A stretch of 64,000 nt of DNA from Paenibacillus sp. ACRRX (GTDB lineage: Bacteria > Bacillota > Bacilli > Paenibacillales > Paenibacillaceae), in assembly GCF_022346885.1 (NCBI RefSeq), contig NZ_JAKRNK010000002.1, positions 806,001-870,000 of the forward strand, in the 5' to 3' direction. The position numbers and the translations under genes are program-made. Within the stretch, counting starts at the first letter, position 1. Each line of letters starts with the position of its first letter. Positions 55,490 to 64,000 of this stretch are shown here, piece by piece. The notes below the pieces were generated by a model, which ran no database searches, was not told the origin of the DNA, and was given only the letters and a program-made list of their open reading frames with translations.

Positions 55490-55524
55490 AAAAACGTTGG
55501 GGCCTCTGGCTCCAACGTTTTTTT
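55490..55524 (+). terminator. rpsD terminator
   Basis: Stem AAACGTTGG / TCCAACGTTT closes a GC-containing loop, followed by seven Ts. Confidence 0.92.
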
Positions 55525-55708
55525 ATGGCCAAATACATATACTTATACCTTCCCCGCACTAAACAACACTACTTTGAGTTGTATTTCACTCCCATTTTTC
55601 GGGTGGAAAATCTGTATGTAACGACAACTATCGCCAACAAATTGTACGAACTATGGAACATATTGCAAGGATATTCGTCTATAGGTAGAGCTATCAAATC
55701 TATTTATG

Positions 55709-55717
55709 TGGTATAAT
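55709..55717 (+). promoter_or_regulatory. Extended -10 promoter of the class A PBP gene
   Basis: TGGTATAAT, a perfect -10 with TG extension, about 35 nt upstream of the start codon. No strong -35. Confidence 0.55.
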
Positions 55718-55752
55718 GGAAAGCGCTGCAATTATTAAGGAGGATATTATGC

Positions 55753-58700
55753 ATGGTTGAGGAGAAATTGACGAAACAAGAAACTCCCAAGCTTAAGCCG
55801 AAGCGCTCCTTCGGTCGTCGCTTTTGGGGTGTAACAAAGTGGATCCTGTTCTTTGGTCTGCTCTGTGGCTTTCTTGCAGGAGGAGTTGTCCTCGGATATG
55901 TAACTTCTCTCGTCAAAGATGAACCTATACGTTCGAAGGAACTGATACAGGAGAAGATAGCAGAGAACGCGATCACCGGATACGTGTTCTTCAAGGACGG
56001 TACCCCAATCGGACAGCTTAGAACCGATGAAGACCGCACCCTAACCACATATGACAAGATTCCACAGTCTGTTATAGACGCGCTCGTCGCTACAGAGGAT
56101 AACCGTTTCTTTGATCATCCGGGCATTGACCTTCGTGGCTTGTCCCGCGCCGTCGTTCAGAAAGTGATGAATCAACCGGTTCAAACCGGCGGAAGTACGC
56201 TAACGCAACAGCTTGCAAGACGTGTTTTCCTCAGCTTGGATAAGACAGATGCAAGGAAAGCAAAAGAAATATTTTTATCACTTCGTATTGAACGAATGCT
56301 AAGTAAAGAAGAGATTATTACAGCCTATTTAAATAAGATGCCGTTCGGTAACGGATCCAATGGTTACAATGTGTACGGGATCAAAGCAGCCGCAAAAGGC
56401 ATATTTAATGTGGAAGACCTGAGTAAGCTTACAATAGCGCAATCCGCTTATTTAGCAGGATTGCCGCAGCTTCCATCCGTTTATACGGCTTTTACTGGCA
56501 AAGGGGAATACAATGAGAAAGGTATTGCCCGGGCAATTGAACGCCAAAAGCTCGTTTTAAAACGTATGTTGGAAGAGAATAAAATTACGCAGCAGCAATA
56601 CAATGACGCTCTCGCCTACGATATTCGGGCCAAGCTTGCCAAGCCTAAAGAGAAAGCTTATTCTACATACCCGTATCTCATGCTTGAAGCTGAGCGCGTG
56701 GCAGCTGAGACTCTCCTGCTTCAGCGCAATCCGAAGCTAACCAAGGCGGATCTTCGCAAGCGCGAGAACAATCAATTGGTAGAAGATGCTCGCCAGGAAC
56801 TGTTACGCGGCGGATATCGCATCTATACGACGATTGACAAACAGGTATACGATGCAATGAAGCGAGTCTCACAGAATGCAGACAACTTTACAAAAACTGA
56901 CGAGACAAGAGGTATTGAGCAAGTCGCAGGTGTCATGATTGACCACCGGACTGGAGCCATTCTTGGTATGATCGAAGGCCGTGATTTCTATGAAGAACAG
57001 ATGAATCTGGCTTCACAGATGATGCGCCAGCCGGGATCAACGATGAAACCGTTAGCTGCTTATCTGCCTGCTATCGATTTGGGCTTAGTTCAACCTGCTT
57101 CGATTCTGGATGATGCACCTATCGTTCTAAAGGACGGCTCTAAGGGATTCCATATACCAGGTAATGCCAACAATCGTTACCAAGGACTTGTAACGGCTCG
57201 GGATGCCTTAAACCAATCCTTGAACTTGCCTGCTCTAAAAATATTTTTAGACAAGGTAACGATTAAAAAGTCTTGGGATTTCGTGCAAAAGTTAGGCATT
57301 ACAACGATTCAACCCGAAGATTATCAAGCGCAGACTGGTGTTATCGGCGGTTTAAAATACGGTGTCACCGTAGAAGAGATTACGAATGCATTCGGTGCTA
57401 TCGCGAATCAGGGCCAGTATAATGAACCTTATTTTATTGGTAAGATCTATGGGCCTACTGGAACCGAAGTGTATAAGCATAAGTCAGAACCGAATCAGGT
57501 CGTATCCAAGCAAAGTGCATATTTAATGACTGATATGATGAAGACCGTAATCAGCGATTCACGTGGAACAGGCAGAAAAGTTAAATCATTATTTAATGGA
57601 TATGGTGAATATGATGTAGCTGCCAAAACGGGTTCTACGCAGAACTATGCAGATTCCTGGTTTATTGGATATACACCTGATGTCACAATGGGAATCTGGA
57701 TAGGTTATGAAAAGCAAATTCACGTCCTTAACAAAAGCGCATATTCACGATCAACGGAAATATGGTCCAAAGTGATGAATGAAGTAATGAAGGCGAAGCC
57801 TGGCCTGCTTCACAACAAGAACTTTGAACGTCCGGATGGAATTGTTAGGATGACCGTGTCAGGCTTCAGCGGCAAGCTGCCTAACGCACTAACGAGAGCA
57901 GCCAATCGTCTAGTAACCGATATCTTCAACCGCAAGTATATTCCTACCAAAGAAGAAGATGCGCTCGTTATGATGAAGTATATTACCTATAACGGAGTCA
58001 ATTACATTCCTAATCCGGCTACTCCTGATGACTTCACTCATGAACAAGTTGTTGTGAAACGGGAGAAGCCAATTCAAGAGTTGATTGAAGAGCTTCGCAG
58101 AGGTTTAGATCGGTTGTCGTCAAGCAGCAGAAGACGTTCATTGGATAACTATCTGCCTGCAGATGCCAAGTTGGATGCTCCATCCCAAAAAGACCCACGC
58201 AAAGATGACGGAGCGGCACCTAGCGCACCAACGTCCGTTCGGTCAGAATCAATCAACAGTACATCCGCGCGTATATCATTTAGTAAGAGCCCGCAGGGGG
58301 ATGTCGTTGGTTATCGTTTATACCGTTCTTTAAATGGTGGGGCTTATCAGAAGATGGATGCAACTGTGTTATCAGGCGATGACACTCGGTTCACCAATTA
58401 TGTATCAGCTGGCAATAACTACAGCTTCTATGTGACTGCTGTTGACGTTGTAGGCAAAGAGTCGGCTCCATCCGCTATTGTTACTTTGGGTGGAGGCAGC
58501 AGTACTACACCACCTTCAAGCGGTACTGGCACACCAGGCTCAGGAGGACAAACAACTCCACCAGGCAGTGGAGAAGCTGCAGAGCCAGGCGACCAGACTA
58601 CACCAGAGACTGGGGGCAACGGCTCTACTCAACAACCGGGAGATCAATCTCCACCAGTTGCTGAGTTACCAGATGCCCCTGCTCAACTAAGAGCGAAGTT

Positions 58701-58926
58701 AACGGATCTTGGTGTAAGTCTGGCTTGGAAAGCTTCCAATAACAGCCCGACGGAGTATCACGTGTATTATAGTGCTGCTCGTGATGGCAAGTACGAACGA
58801 ATCGGCTCTGTGCCGATTCCTGAATTCGAAATGATTACGATGAACCCATCAGGGTGGTACTATGTAACCGCGGCTAACAGTAAGGGCGAATCCAAGGGCT
58901 CAAGACAAGTTAACGTTGAAAAATAG
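55753..58926 (+). CDS. Class A penicillin-binding protein (PBP1A family) with two C-terminal FN3 domains
   Basis: A 1057-aa bifunctional peptidoglycan synthase. A short cytosolic part and one membrane helix (about 30-56) precede the GT51 glycosyltransferase domain (about 75-260), with catalytic Glu115 in ATEDNRFF and GGSTLTQQLARR. The transpeptidase domain (about 370-680) has Ser429 in STMK, SLN at 489-491 and KTG at 625-627. The tail has a fibronectin type III-like domain (about 818-912), a linker of about 70 residues rich in Gly, Pro, Ser and Thr, and a second FN3-like domain (about 970-1055). Monocistronic between two terminators. Confidence 0.95.
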   Translation: MVEEKLTKQETPKLKPKRSFGRRFWGVTKWILFFGLLCGFLAGGVVLGYVTSLVKDEPIRSKELIQEKIAENAITGYVFFKDGTPIGQLRTDEDRTLTTYDKIPQSVIDALVATEDNRFFDHPGIDLRGLSRAVVQKVMNQPVQTGGSTLTQQLARRVFLSLDKTDARKAKEIFLSLRIERMLSKEEIITAYLNKMPFGNGSNGYNVYGIKAAAKGIFNVEDLSKLTIAQSAYLAGLPQLPSVYTAFTGKGEYNEKGIARAIERQKLVLKRMLEENKITQQQYNDALAYDIRAKLAKPKEKAYSTYPYLMLEAERVAAETLLLQRNPKLTKADLRKRENNQLVEDARQELLRGGYRIYTTIDKQVYDAMKRVSQNADNFTKTDETRGIEQVAGVMIDHRTGAILGMIEGRDFYEEQMNLASQMMRQPGSTMKPLAAYLPAIDLGLVQPASILDDAPIVLKDGSKGFHIPGNANNRYQGLVTARDALNQSLNLPALKIFLDKVTIKKSWDFVQKLGITTIQPEDYQAQTGVIGGLKYGVTVEEITNAFGAIANQGQYNEPYFIGKIYGPTGTEVYKHKSEPNQVVSKQSAYLMTDMMKTVISDSRGTGRKVKSLFNGYGEYDVAAKTGSTQNYADSWFIGYTPDVTMGIWIGYEKQIHVLNKSAYSRSTEIWSKVMNEVMKAKPGLLHNKNFERPDGIVRMTVSGFSGKLPNALTRAANRLVTDIFNRKYIPTKEEDALVMMKYITYNGVNYIPNPATPDDFTHEQVVVKREKPIQELIEELRRGLDRLSSSSRRRSLDNYLPADAKLDAPSQKDPRKDDGAAPSAPTSVRSESINSTSARISFSKSPQGDVVGYRLYRSLNGGAYQKMDATVLSGDDTRFTNYVSAGNNYSFYVTAVDVVGKESAPSAIVTLGGGSSTTPPSSGTGTPGSGGQTTPPGSGEAAEPGDQTTPETGGNGSTQQPGDQSPPVAELPDAPAQLRAKLTDLGVSLAWKASNNSPTEYHVYYSAARDGKYERIGSVPIPEFEMITMNPSGWYYVTAANSKGESKGSRQVNVEK

Positions 58927-58952
58927 CAGCAAGACATGCAGCACTGCTGAGC

Positions 58953-58997
58953 AAGTGGTTGAGCAGCCTAAATCTAGGCGCTCAGCCACTTTTTTTA
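58953..58997 (+). terminator. Terminator of the PBP gene
   Basis: AAGTGGTTGAGCAGCC pairs with GGCGCTCAGCCACTT (small bulge), followed by seven Ts. Confidence 0.9.
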
Positions 58998-59024
58998 TGC
59001 GCTAGTCCCTCCTCAAGCCAATAT

Positions 59025-59077
59025 AAAAAGACACACATTATATAGCTGTCAAATGACTCAGCTATATAATGCATGTC
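59025..59077 (-). terminator. acsA terminator
   Basis: A long stem: CATTATATAGCTG / CAGCTATATAATG is perfect over 13 bp with a 10-nt loop and continues outward with two mismatches to AGACA / TGTCT. Five Ts follow on the minus strand. Confidence 0.85.
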
Positions 59078-59231
59078 TTCCTGCTTACCAGACATCAGAA
59101 ATCACATGTACAATCAAAGGGCTGAGTTACCCATGCCCTTGTAGCTCTTTCATGCTGTAATGATTTATGAACAAATTATAAGGCCTATCCTTCATCAATC
59201 TATCGAATGAATAAGGATCTGTCTATCGATG

Positions 59232-60956
59232 TTAATCTTCAATTGTTGACAGATCGCCTGTTGGCAGATTAAGCTCCCACGCTTTTAATACACGACGCAT
59301 GATCTTACCTGAACGTGTCTTCGGCAGTTTGTCTTTGAACTCAATCTCACGAGGTGAAGCATGAGCAGACAAGCCTTCCTTAACGAACTTTGAGATATCC
59401 GCCTTTAATTCATCCGATGGCTCATAACCTTCACGCAGCGAGATAAAGGCCTTAATAATTTCACCTCGCATCGGATCAGGCTTTCCAATAACACCGGCTT
59501 CTGCAACCGCAGGGTGCTCTACAAGCTTACTTTCAACCTCAAATGGTCCTACTCGCTCGCCTGAGGTATTAATTACGTCGTCGATCCGCCCCTGGAACCA
59601 GAAGTATCCATCTTCGTCACGATAAGCCGAGTCACCTGATACATACCACCCTTGCAAGCGGAAATACTCTTCGTACTTAGCAGGATTGTTCCATACCTTA
59701 CGCATCATAGATGGCCAGGATGTACGAATCGCCAAATTCCCCATACGATAAGGCGGCAGCTCATTGCCTTGATCATCGATAATAGAAGCCTGCACACCAG
59801 GTATAGGACGCCCCATCGAACCAGGCTTAATATCCATGCTTGGATAATTGCAAATCAACTGTGCGCCAGTCTCCGTCATCCACCACGTATCATGGATGCG
59901 CTGGTTGTACACCTTTAACCCCCAGCGTACAACTTCAGGGTTAAGCGGTTCACCTACAGACAATACGTGACGTATTGAAGATAGGTCAAACCCTGACAAT
60001 ACGTCATCCCCTGCTCCCATCAACATACGGAAAGCCGTAGGCGCGCTGTACCAGATGGTTACTTTATATCGTTGTAAAGTGCCATACCAATCTTGTGGAC
60101 TGAATCTGCCACCACGGACTACGTTGGATACCCCATTCAACCATGGCGCAAAAATTCCGTAAGATGTACCTGTTACCCATCCTGGATCGGCTGTACACCA
60201 ATAGACGTCATCTTCTTTAAGATCAAGCACTATCTTCCCTGTATAATAATGTTGAATCATAGCATTCTGAACATGATAAACACCTTTTGGCTTACCTGTT
60301 GAACCAGATGTATAGTGGATAATCAGTCCGTCTTCGCGCCCGAGCCATTCAATCTCCGTTTCCTCAGAAGCTGCTTCCATCTCAGCGTAGAAGTCAATAA
60401 TCCCTTCTTCGGCCTGCACACCTTCGCCAACTACAACAATGTGTTTCAGAGCAGGCAGCTCAGTTCGCTGGATACGGTGCAGCAGTGCAGGTGTTGTCAC
60501 GATCGCAATCGCACCGCTGTCTTCCAATCGGTCTTTAACCGCTGTCTCCATAAACGCTTCGAACAAAGGACCCACAACCGCTCCAACTTTTAAAGTTCCA
60601 AGCAAACTAAAATACAGTTCGGGTGTGCGCGGCATAAAAATAAATACACGCTCTCCCTTGCCGATTCCGTATTTGCGCAGCACATTGGCAAATTGATTCG
60701 ACTTCCGGCTTAACTCACCGTACGTATAAGACTCGTCGCGTTGCGCATCGCTGTAATATAAAGCGATCTTATCAGCACGCCCTTCGGCTACGTGACGATC
60801 TATCGCCTCATATGCCATATTGACTTTTCCCGATTCATGCCATGTAAAGTGCTTTTCAATTTCCTCCCAGTTAAAACTTTCTGCAGATACCTCATAATTC
60901 GTCAAATTCGGACTTGTTGCTGTGGCAGCAATGATTTCTCCTTGCACATTACCCAT
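59232..60956 (-). CDS. acsA: Acetate--CoA ligase AcsA
   Basis: A 574-aa AMP-forming acetyl-CoA synthetase, of B. subtilis AcsA size, shorter than the E. coli Acs. The P-loop-like YTSGSTGKPKG is at about 216-226, the WWMTETGA motif at about 355-362, and the C-terminal catalytic Lys551 lies in PKTRSGKIMRR; acetylation of this lysine by AcuA switches the enzyme off and AcuC restores it. Both genes are divergently encoded next door. AGGAGG precedes the ATG; an overlapping out-of-frame ATG in the RBS starts a five-codon frame only. Confidence 0.97.
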   Translation of the reverse strand: MGNVQGEIIAATATSPNLTNYEVSAESFNWEEIEKHFTWHESGKVNMAYEAIDRHVAEGRADKIALYYSDAQRDESYTYGELSRKSNQFANVLRKYGIGKGERVFIFMPRTPELYFSLLGTLKVGAVVGPLFEAFMETAVKDRLEDSGAIAIVTTPALLHRIQRTELPALKHIVVVGEGVQAEEGIIDFYAEMEAASEETEIEWLGREDGLIIHYTSGSTGKPKGVYHVQNAMIQHYYTGKIVLDLKEDDVYWCTADPGWVTGTSYGIFAPWLNGVSNVVRGGRFSPQDWYGTLQRYKVTIWYSAPTAFRMLMGAGDDVLSGFDLSSIRHVLSVGEPLNPEVVRWGLKVYNQRIHDTWWMTETGAQLICNYPSMDIKPGSMGRPIPGVQASIIDDQGNELPPYRMGNLAIRTSWPSMMRKVWNNPAKYEEYFRLQGWYVSGDSAYRDEDGYFWFQGRIDDVINTSGERVGPFEVESKLVEHPAVAEAGVIGKPDPMRGEIIKAFISLREGYEPSDELKADISKFVKEGLSAHASPREIEFKDKLPKTRSGKIMRRVLKAWELNLPTGDLSTIED

Positions 60957-61012
60957 TCCGTTTCATCCTCCTGTTTCAATCTTCTTTAGACGCGTCTGTC
61001 TGCATGGCGATT

Positions 61013-61028
61013 ATTTAACCGCTTTCAT
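61013..61028 (-). promoter_or_regulatory. Catabolite responsive element (CcpA site) in the acsA leader
   Basis: ATTTAACCGCTTTCAT matches the cre consensus WTGNAANCGNWWNCAW in all specified positions but one (T for G at position 3). It lies about 75 nt downstream of the predicted acsA transcription start, fitting roadblock repression when glucose is present. B. subtilis acsA and acuABC are also CcpA targets. Confidence 0.65.
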
Positions 61029-61102
61029 GAAACTATCAATAAGGGACGATGATGTATTCGCTTGATGTCAAGGGGAAATATTATGAACTTTTTGGCACAA
61101 TC

Positions 61103-61108
61103 ATTATA
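61103..61108 (-). promoter_or_regulatory. Extended -10 promoter of acsA
   Basis: TGCTATAAT on the minus strand; no good -35 at the usual distance. Confidence 0.5.
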
Positions 61109-61290
61109 GCATATGAATTAATTTTCGCCTATTCTTTTCCTGTAATATTTTAGTTTTGAACGTTCATTTTTCGTTGTTAGCGATAAAATCACATAGCATG
61201 TACAGCTTCTTTTCTTCATCCGCATTAGTGATGACTGCTTCGACAGCATTCACTATTTGCAAATTAACGACAACTTCTTCAAAACTCTCC

Positions 61291-61319
61291 TTTTCAAATC
61301 TTGTAATATTTGCTATAAA
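61291..61319 (+). promoter_or_regulatory. Promoter of acuA-acuC
   Basis: TTTTCA, 17-nt spacer, extended -10 TGCTATAAA, only about 30 nt upstream of the acuA start. Confidence 0.5.
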
Positions 61320-61349
61320 CGAAGATGAACCCTAAAAGGAGTGTCGCTC

Positions 61350-61982
61350 ATGGAACATCGTAAATGCTATCGCGCACATATCGTCCCTTATGGCGATCGT
61401 GTTGTTATTGTAGAAGGACCCGTGAAGCCAGCGGTATTGCAGGTGCTAGACATGCATTCCGATCTGAATGCCTTTCGAAGGCCTAAAGAACAACATCAAG
61501 CACTTATCGAGATTGCCCAACTTCCTGAAGGTCGAATGATTATTGCACGTGATGAGGACAAAATCGTTGGATACGTTACCTTTCATTATCCCGATGAACT
61601 GGAACGTTGGTCTGAAGGTAACATGGAGGACCTGATTGAACTTGGTGCGATTGAAGTGGCAGCTGATTATCGTTCACTTGGACTCGGGCGTCGTATGATT
61701 GAGACAGCATTTGAGGAAGGTCAGCTAGAAAATTACATTGTATTTACAACCGAATATTACTGGCACTGGGATTTGGACGGAACCGGACTTAATGTTTGGG
61801 ACTACCGAAAAATGATGGAGAAGCTGATGGAGTCTGTCGACATGATTTGGTATGCTACGGACGACCCTGAGATTTGCTCTCATCCAGCTAACTGCTTAAT
61901 GGTACGTATAGGTAAGGATGTGCCGCTCTCTTCTAAAGAACAATTTGACCGTGTCCGCTTTAGACAGCGTTTCATGTATTAA
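61350..61982 (+). CDS. acuA: Acetoin utilization acetyltransferase AcuA
   Basis: A 210-aa GNAT-fold enzyme that acetylates the active-site lysine of AcsA and inactivates it. The GNAT core is visible around IEVAADYRSLGLGRRMIETAF (acetyl-CoA loop) and the C-terminal region with YWHWDLDGTGLNVWDYRKMMEKLM is typical of AcuA. The ATG is set by AAAGGAG; a GTG three codons upstream touches it. acuC follows after 19 nt. acuB, normally between them in B. subtilis, is absent. Confidence 0.95.
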   Translation: MEHRKCYRAHIVPYGDRVVIVEGPVKPAVLQVLDMHSDLNAFRRPKEQHQALIEIAQLPEGRMIIARDEDKIVGYVTFHYPDELERWSEGNMEDLIELGAIEVAADYRSLGLGRRMIETAFEEGQLENYIVFTTEYYWHWDLDGTGLNVWDYRKMMEKLMESVDMIWYATDDPEICSHPANCLMVRIGKDVPLSSKEQFDRVRFRQRFMY

Positions 61983-62001
61983 ATATTGGAGGATTTACCG
62001 C

Positions 62002-63186
62002 ATGAGTAGTAAACCGAACGCTTTATTTATTCAACATGTCGACACATTCAACTATCATTTTTACGCGGATCACCCATTTGATCAGGCGCGTTTGCATATG
62101 ACGCAGGATCTACTTGCACGAATAGGCGCACTGCAACCCGAACAGATGATGTCGCCAGCTTCTGCCCGATTGGAAGCGCTTCAGCTTATACATAGGTCTG
62201 ACTACGTGAATGCAGTCCGCCAACTAAGTGAACCGTTGCCTGACCCAGACTGGATTCTTAAAGCAGCTTCCTACGGGTTAGACACAGACGACACGCCTTA
62301 CTTTCCTGGCATGCATCAAGCAGCATCTGCTATTGTAGGAGGCTCTGTCGCCGCCTGTGATGCCGTTATGTCAGGCCGTACGCAACATGCGATCCATCTA
62401 GGAGGTGGTCTTCACCACGCCTTCCCTGGTAAAGGCGCGGGCTTCTGCGTCTATAATGATGCCTCTGTCGCTATCGCCTTGCTTAGAGAACAGTACGATG
62501 CACGAGTCCTGTACATCGATACTGATGTACACCATGGAGATGGCGTTCAATGGTCCTACTACACCGATCCTAACGTTATGACCTATTCTATTCATGAGAC
62601 AGGCAAGTTTCTGTTTCCTGGCACAGGATTTGTTTATGAGCGCGGATCAGGTGAAGGTTTTGGCTCATGTGTGAATGTCCCATTGGAACCTTATACAGAA
62701 GATGAATCGTGGCTTGAATGCTTTCAGGACACGATAGAACAAGTCACCCACTCGTTTAAGCCAGATATTATTATCAGCCAGCATGGATGTGACGCGCATG
62801 CACTGGACCCGCTTTCTCACATGCACTGCAGCATGCGGATTTATAAGGAGATGCCACGTATCATTCATAAGCTCGCTCATACCTATTGTGAAGGGCGCTG
62901 GGTGGCACTTGGAGGCGGCGGTTACGAAATATGGAGAGTCGTGCCGCGTGCTTGGAGCCTATTATGGCTAGAGATGACTGATCATCCGCTTATTCAACAA
63001 TTAACCGAAGCACCACTAAAGTCCATCCCAACCGACTGGATTGAGCATTGGCAGCACCGTTCCCCAGTAGACTTGCCCCACACATGGCTCGATAATGTAA
63101 ACTTGTGGGAACCTATGCCACGTCGTCGAATCATTCAAGAACATAATGCCAAAGTAAAAAACATTGCTTTGGAGTATGTACGTTAG
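62002..63186 (+). CDS. acuC: Acetoin utilization protein AcuC (HDAC-type deacetylase)
   Basis: A 394-aa zinc-dependent deacetylase of the class I histone deacetylase family, which reactivates acetylated AcsA. The motif order is HDAC-like: GGGLHHAF (two His), GFCVYND, DTDVHHGDGVQ (metal Asp and His), DIIISQHGCDAH (metal Asp) and LGGGGYEIWR. The ATG has GGAGG upstream; longer readings run back into acuA. The gene ends before a strong terminator. Confidence 0.96.
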   Translation: MSSKPNALFIQHVDTFNYHFYADHPFDQARLHMTQDLLARIGALQPEQMMSPASARLEALQLIHRSDYVNAVRQLSEPLPDPDWILKAASYGLDTDDTPYFPGMHQAASAIVGGSVAACDAVMSGRTQHAIHLGGGLHHAFPGKGAGFCVYNDASVAIALLREQYDARVLYIDTDVHHGDGVQWSYYTDPNVMTYSIHETGKFLFPGTGFVYERGSGEGFGSCVNVPLEPYTEDESWLECFQDTIEQVTHSFKPDIIISQHGCDAHALDPLSHMHCSMRIYKEMPRIIHKLAHTYCEGRWVALGGGGYEIWRVVPRAWSLLWLEMTDHPLIQQLTEAPLKSIPTDWIEHWQHRSPVDLPHTWLDNVNLWEPMPRRRIIQEHNAKVKNIALEYVR

Positions 63187-63268
63187 GATACACTAGCTCT
63201 TCATTATAGCAGACTGATATGTCTAACCTGATATAATTTCCCAAGTATTGTCCAGCTTATACAGCAAT

Positions 63269-63308
63269 AAAAATGGTTGAGCAATGTAAACACTGCTCAA
63301 CCATTTTT
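63269..63308. terminator. Bidirectional terminator between acuC and the nucleosidase gene
   Basis: Perfect 15-bp inverted repeat AAAAATGGTTGAGCA / TGCTCAACCATTTTT with a 10-nt loop; A and T tracts on both sides serve both strands. Confidence 0.93.
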
Positions 63309-63370
63309 ATTTGGATATGACTACAGACATGTGATATAGCCGCAGTAAACTAGAGTGCTTGCAGTGTGCA

Positions 63371-64000
63371 CTATATTGCAGCTTGCAACTCGAGCAATAT
63401 GCTTTCGATGATCTGGAAAGAATGTTCTGAGGCTGTAACCGTAAACTCTGCAAAGTTGACGTGAGCCGAACCATCTGCTTTATCAGACATCGAGCGTATG
63501 ATAACAAACGGCACATGATTTAACATACAAGCCTGTGCCACTGCAGCGCCTTCCATCTCTGTGCAAGCACCCTCAAAGGTCTCAAACAAGGCACGAACCT
63601 TTTCACGGCTCGCAATAAATTGATCACCTGACAATACGATTCCCTTCATATAACGTCCTGCAAATCGGTTCGCGCACGCACTCTCGGCAAGGCGAATTAA
63701 TTGTGCATCTGCCGTGAACGTTGAACAAGCTTGATAAGGAATCTCACCTGGCTTAAACCCGAGCGCCGTCACATCCATATCATGCTGAATGCACGCGCTT
63801 GAGATGACAATATCCCCGATGTTTAAGTTCGGATTAACCGCACCCGCGACACCGGTAAATAAAATTTGAGTTACTTGATAGCGGTCAATTAATACTTGAG
63901 TTGTAATTGCTGCATTAACCTTGCCGACACCGGACTTGCAGATTACGACCTGATGGCCATGCAGCAATCCTTTATAATATCGGTTGCCCGCTTGTGTCTC
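63371..64000 (-). CDS. mtnN: 5'-methylthioadenosine/S-adenosylhomocysteine nucleosidase (N-terminus outside window)
   Basis: The frame is open to base 64000, so about 20 N-terminal residues are missing. The enzyme splits adenine from MTA and SAH in methionine salvage and quorum-signal precursor formation. Visible are VVICKSGVGKVNAAITTQ, FTGVAGAVNP, GDIVIS, the substrate-binding TEMEGAAVAQAC (Glu of the ribose site) and the catalytic Asp in IRSMSDKAD. Length and order are normal for the family. Confidence 0.95.
   Translation of the reverse strand, partial: ETQAGNRYYKGLLHGHQVVICKSGVGKVNAAITTQVLIDRYQVTQILFTGVAGAVNPNLNIGDIVISSACIQHDMDVTALGFKPGEIPYQACSTFTADAQLIRLAESACANRFAGRYMKGIVLSGDQFIASREKVRALFETFEGACTEMEGAAVAQACMLNHVPFVIIRSMSDKADGSAHVNFAEFTVTASEHSFQIIESILLELQAAI

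Larger units (their letters stand above)
58927..59231. other. Convergent spacer between the PBP gene and acsA
   Basis: Holds two separate terminators, one for each direction (58953-58997 and 59025-59077). I see nothing in the remaining 150 bases. Confidence 0.6.
60957..61349. other. acsA-acuA divergent regulatory region
   Basis: No gene. It contains a cre-like site, one promoter in each direction and a leader of about 140 nt for acsA. A perfect 10-bp palindrome TGAACGTTCA at 61157-61166 lies between the promoters. Confidence 0.6.

Noticed and set aside
61157..61166. Palindrome TGAACGTTCA as a second cre or a LexA box
   Set aside because: Fails the cre consensus at several positions and lacks the CGAAC-N4-GTTCG form; a 10-bp palindrome may be chance.

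Overview
This window is a chromosomal segment of a spore-forming, low-to-mid-GC Gram-positive bacterium, most likely a Paenibacillus or close relative (Paenibacillaceae). The evidence is the gene order around priA, prkC and rpmB, which follows the Bacillus subtilis ylo region, the sporulation genes spoVM and spoVIF, the small conserved Firmicute proteins (RemA, YlbF, YlbG, YlaN, YugN, Asp23), strong GGAGG-type ribosome binding sites and many intrinsic terminators. No species is claimed. I saw no rRNA, tRNA, CRISPR array or intact insertion sequence.

Layout. (1) 1-4.6 kb is accessory and related to DNA damage: the end of a UvrX-type translesion polymerase, a variant YolD-like partner overlapping it by 4 nt, an unusual fusion of a trypsin-like protease with a DNA/RNA non-specific endonuclease on the opposite strand, and an SRAP/YedK abasic-site protein. 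(2) 4.6-6.5 kb carries a globin-coupled soluble chemoreceptor (HemAT type) and spoVIF. (3) 6.6-34.4 kb is a long, mostly minus-strand housekeeping block. In transcription order it runs: Ca2+-ATPase, dapF, homocysteine methyltransferase/MTHFR, yicC, remA, gmk, rpoZ, coaBC, priA, def, fmt, rsmB, rlmN, prpC, prkC, rsgA, rpe, a small membrane protein, spoVM, asp23, fakA, degV/fakB, recG. Only rpmB (L28) lies on the plus strand here. (4) 34.6-46 kb holds rqcH on the plus strand, then a PHP phosphoesterase, a LysR regulator, a 146-aa orphan, an apparent operon of XPB helicase, helicase-associated protein, ylbF and ylbG, a CBS protein and an M20 amidohydrolase. (5) 46-64 kb holds yugN, an FtsW-type flippase, a second Asp23 protein, a Ca2+/H+ antiporter, ylaN, an N-terminally shortened HPr-like protein, an M29 aminopeptidase, a lipoprotein, a GAF-GGDEF diguanylate cyclase, rpsD, a class A PBP with FN3 tails, acsA with divergent acuA-acuC, and the end of an MTA/SAH nucleosidase gene.

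How the genes work together. The central block covers ribosome production and modification (rsmB, rlmN, rsgA, L28, def, fmt), DNA replication restart and repair (priA, recG), nucleotide and cofactor supply (gmk, coaBC, MTHFR) and PASTA-kinase signalling (prpC-prkC, overlapping by 4 nt). fakA next to degV forms a probable complete fatty-acid kinase. acsA, acuA and acuC form an acetate-activation module with acetylation control, and a near-consensus CcpA site lies in the acsA leader; acuB is missing. The most unusual items are the cytosolic protease-nuclease fusion, the XPB/ylbFG gene group, the HPr-like protein lacking the active-site histidine region, and structured leaders or spacers at the MTHFR gene, gmk-rpoZ and rpoZ-coaBC.
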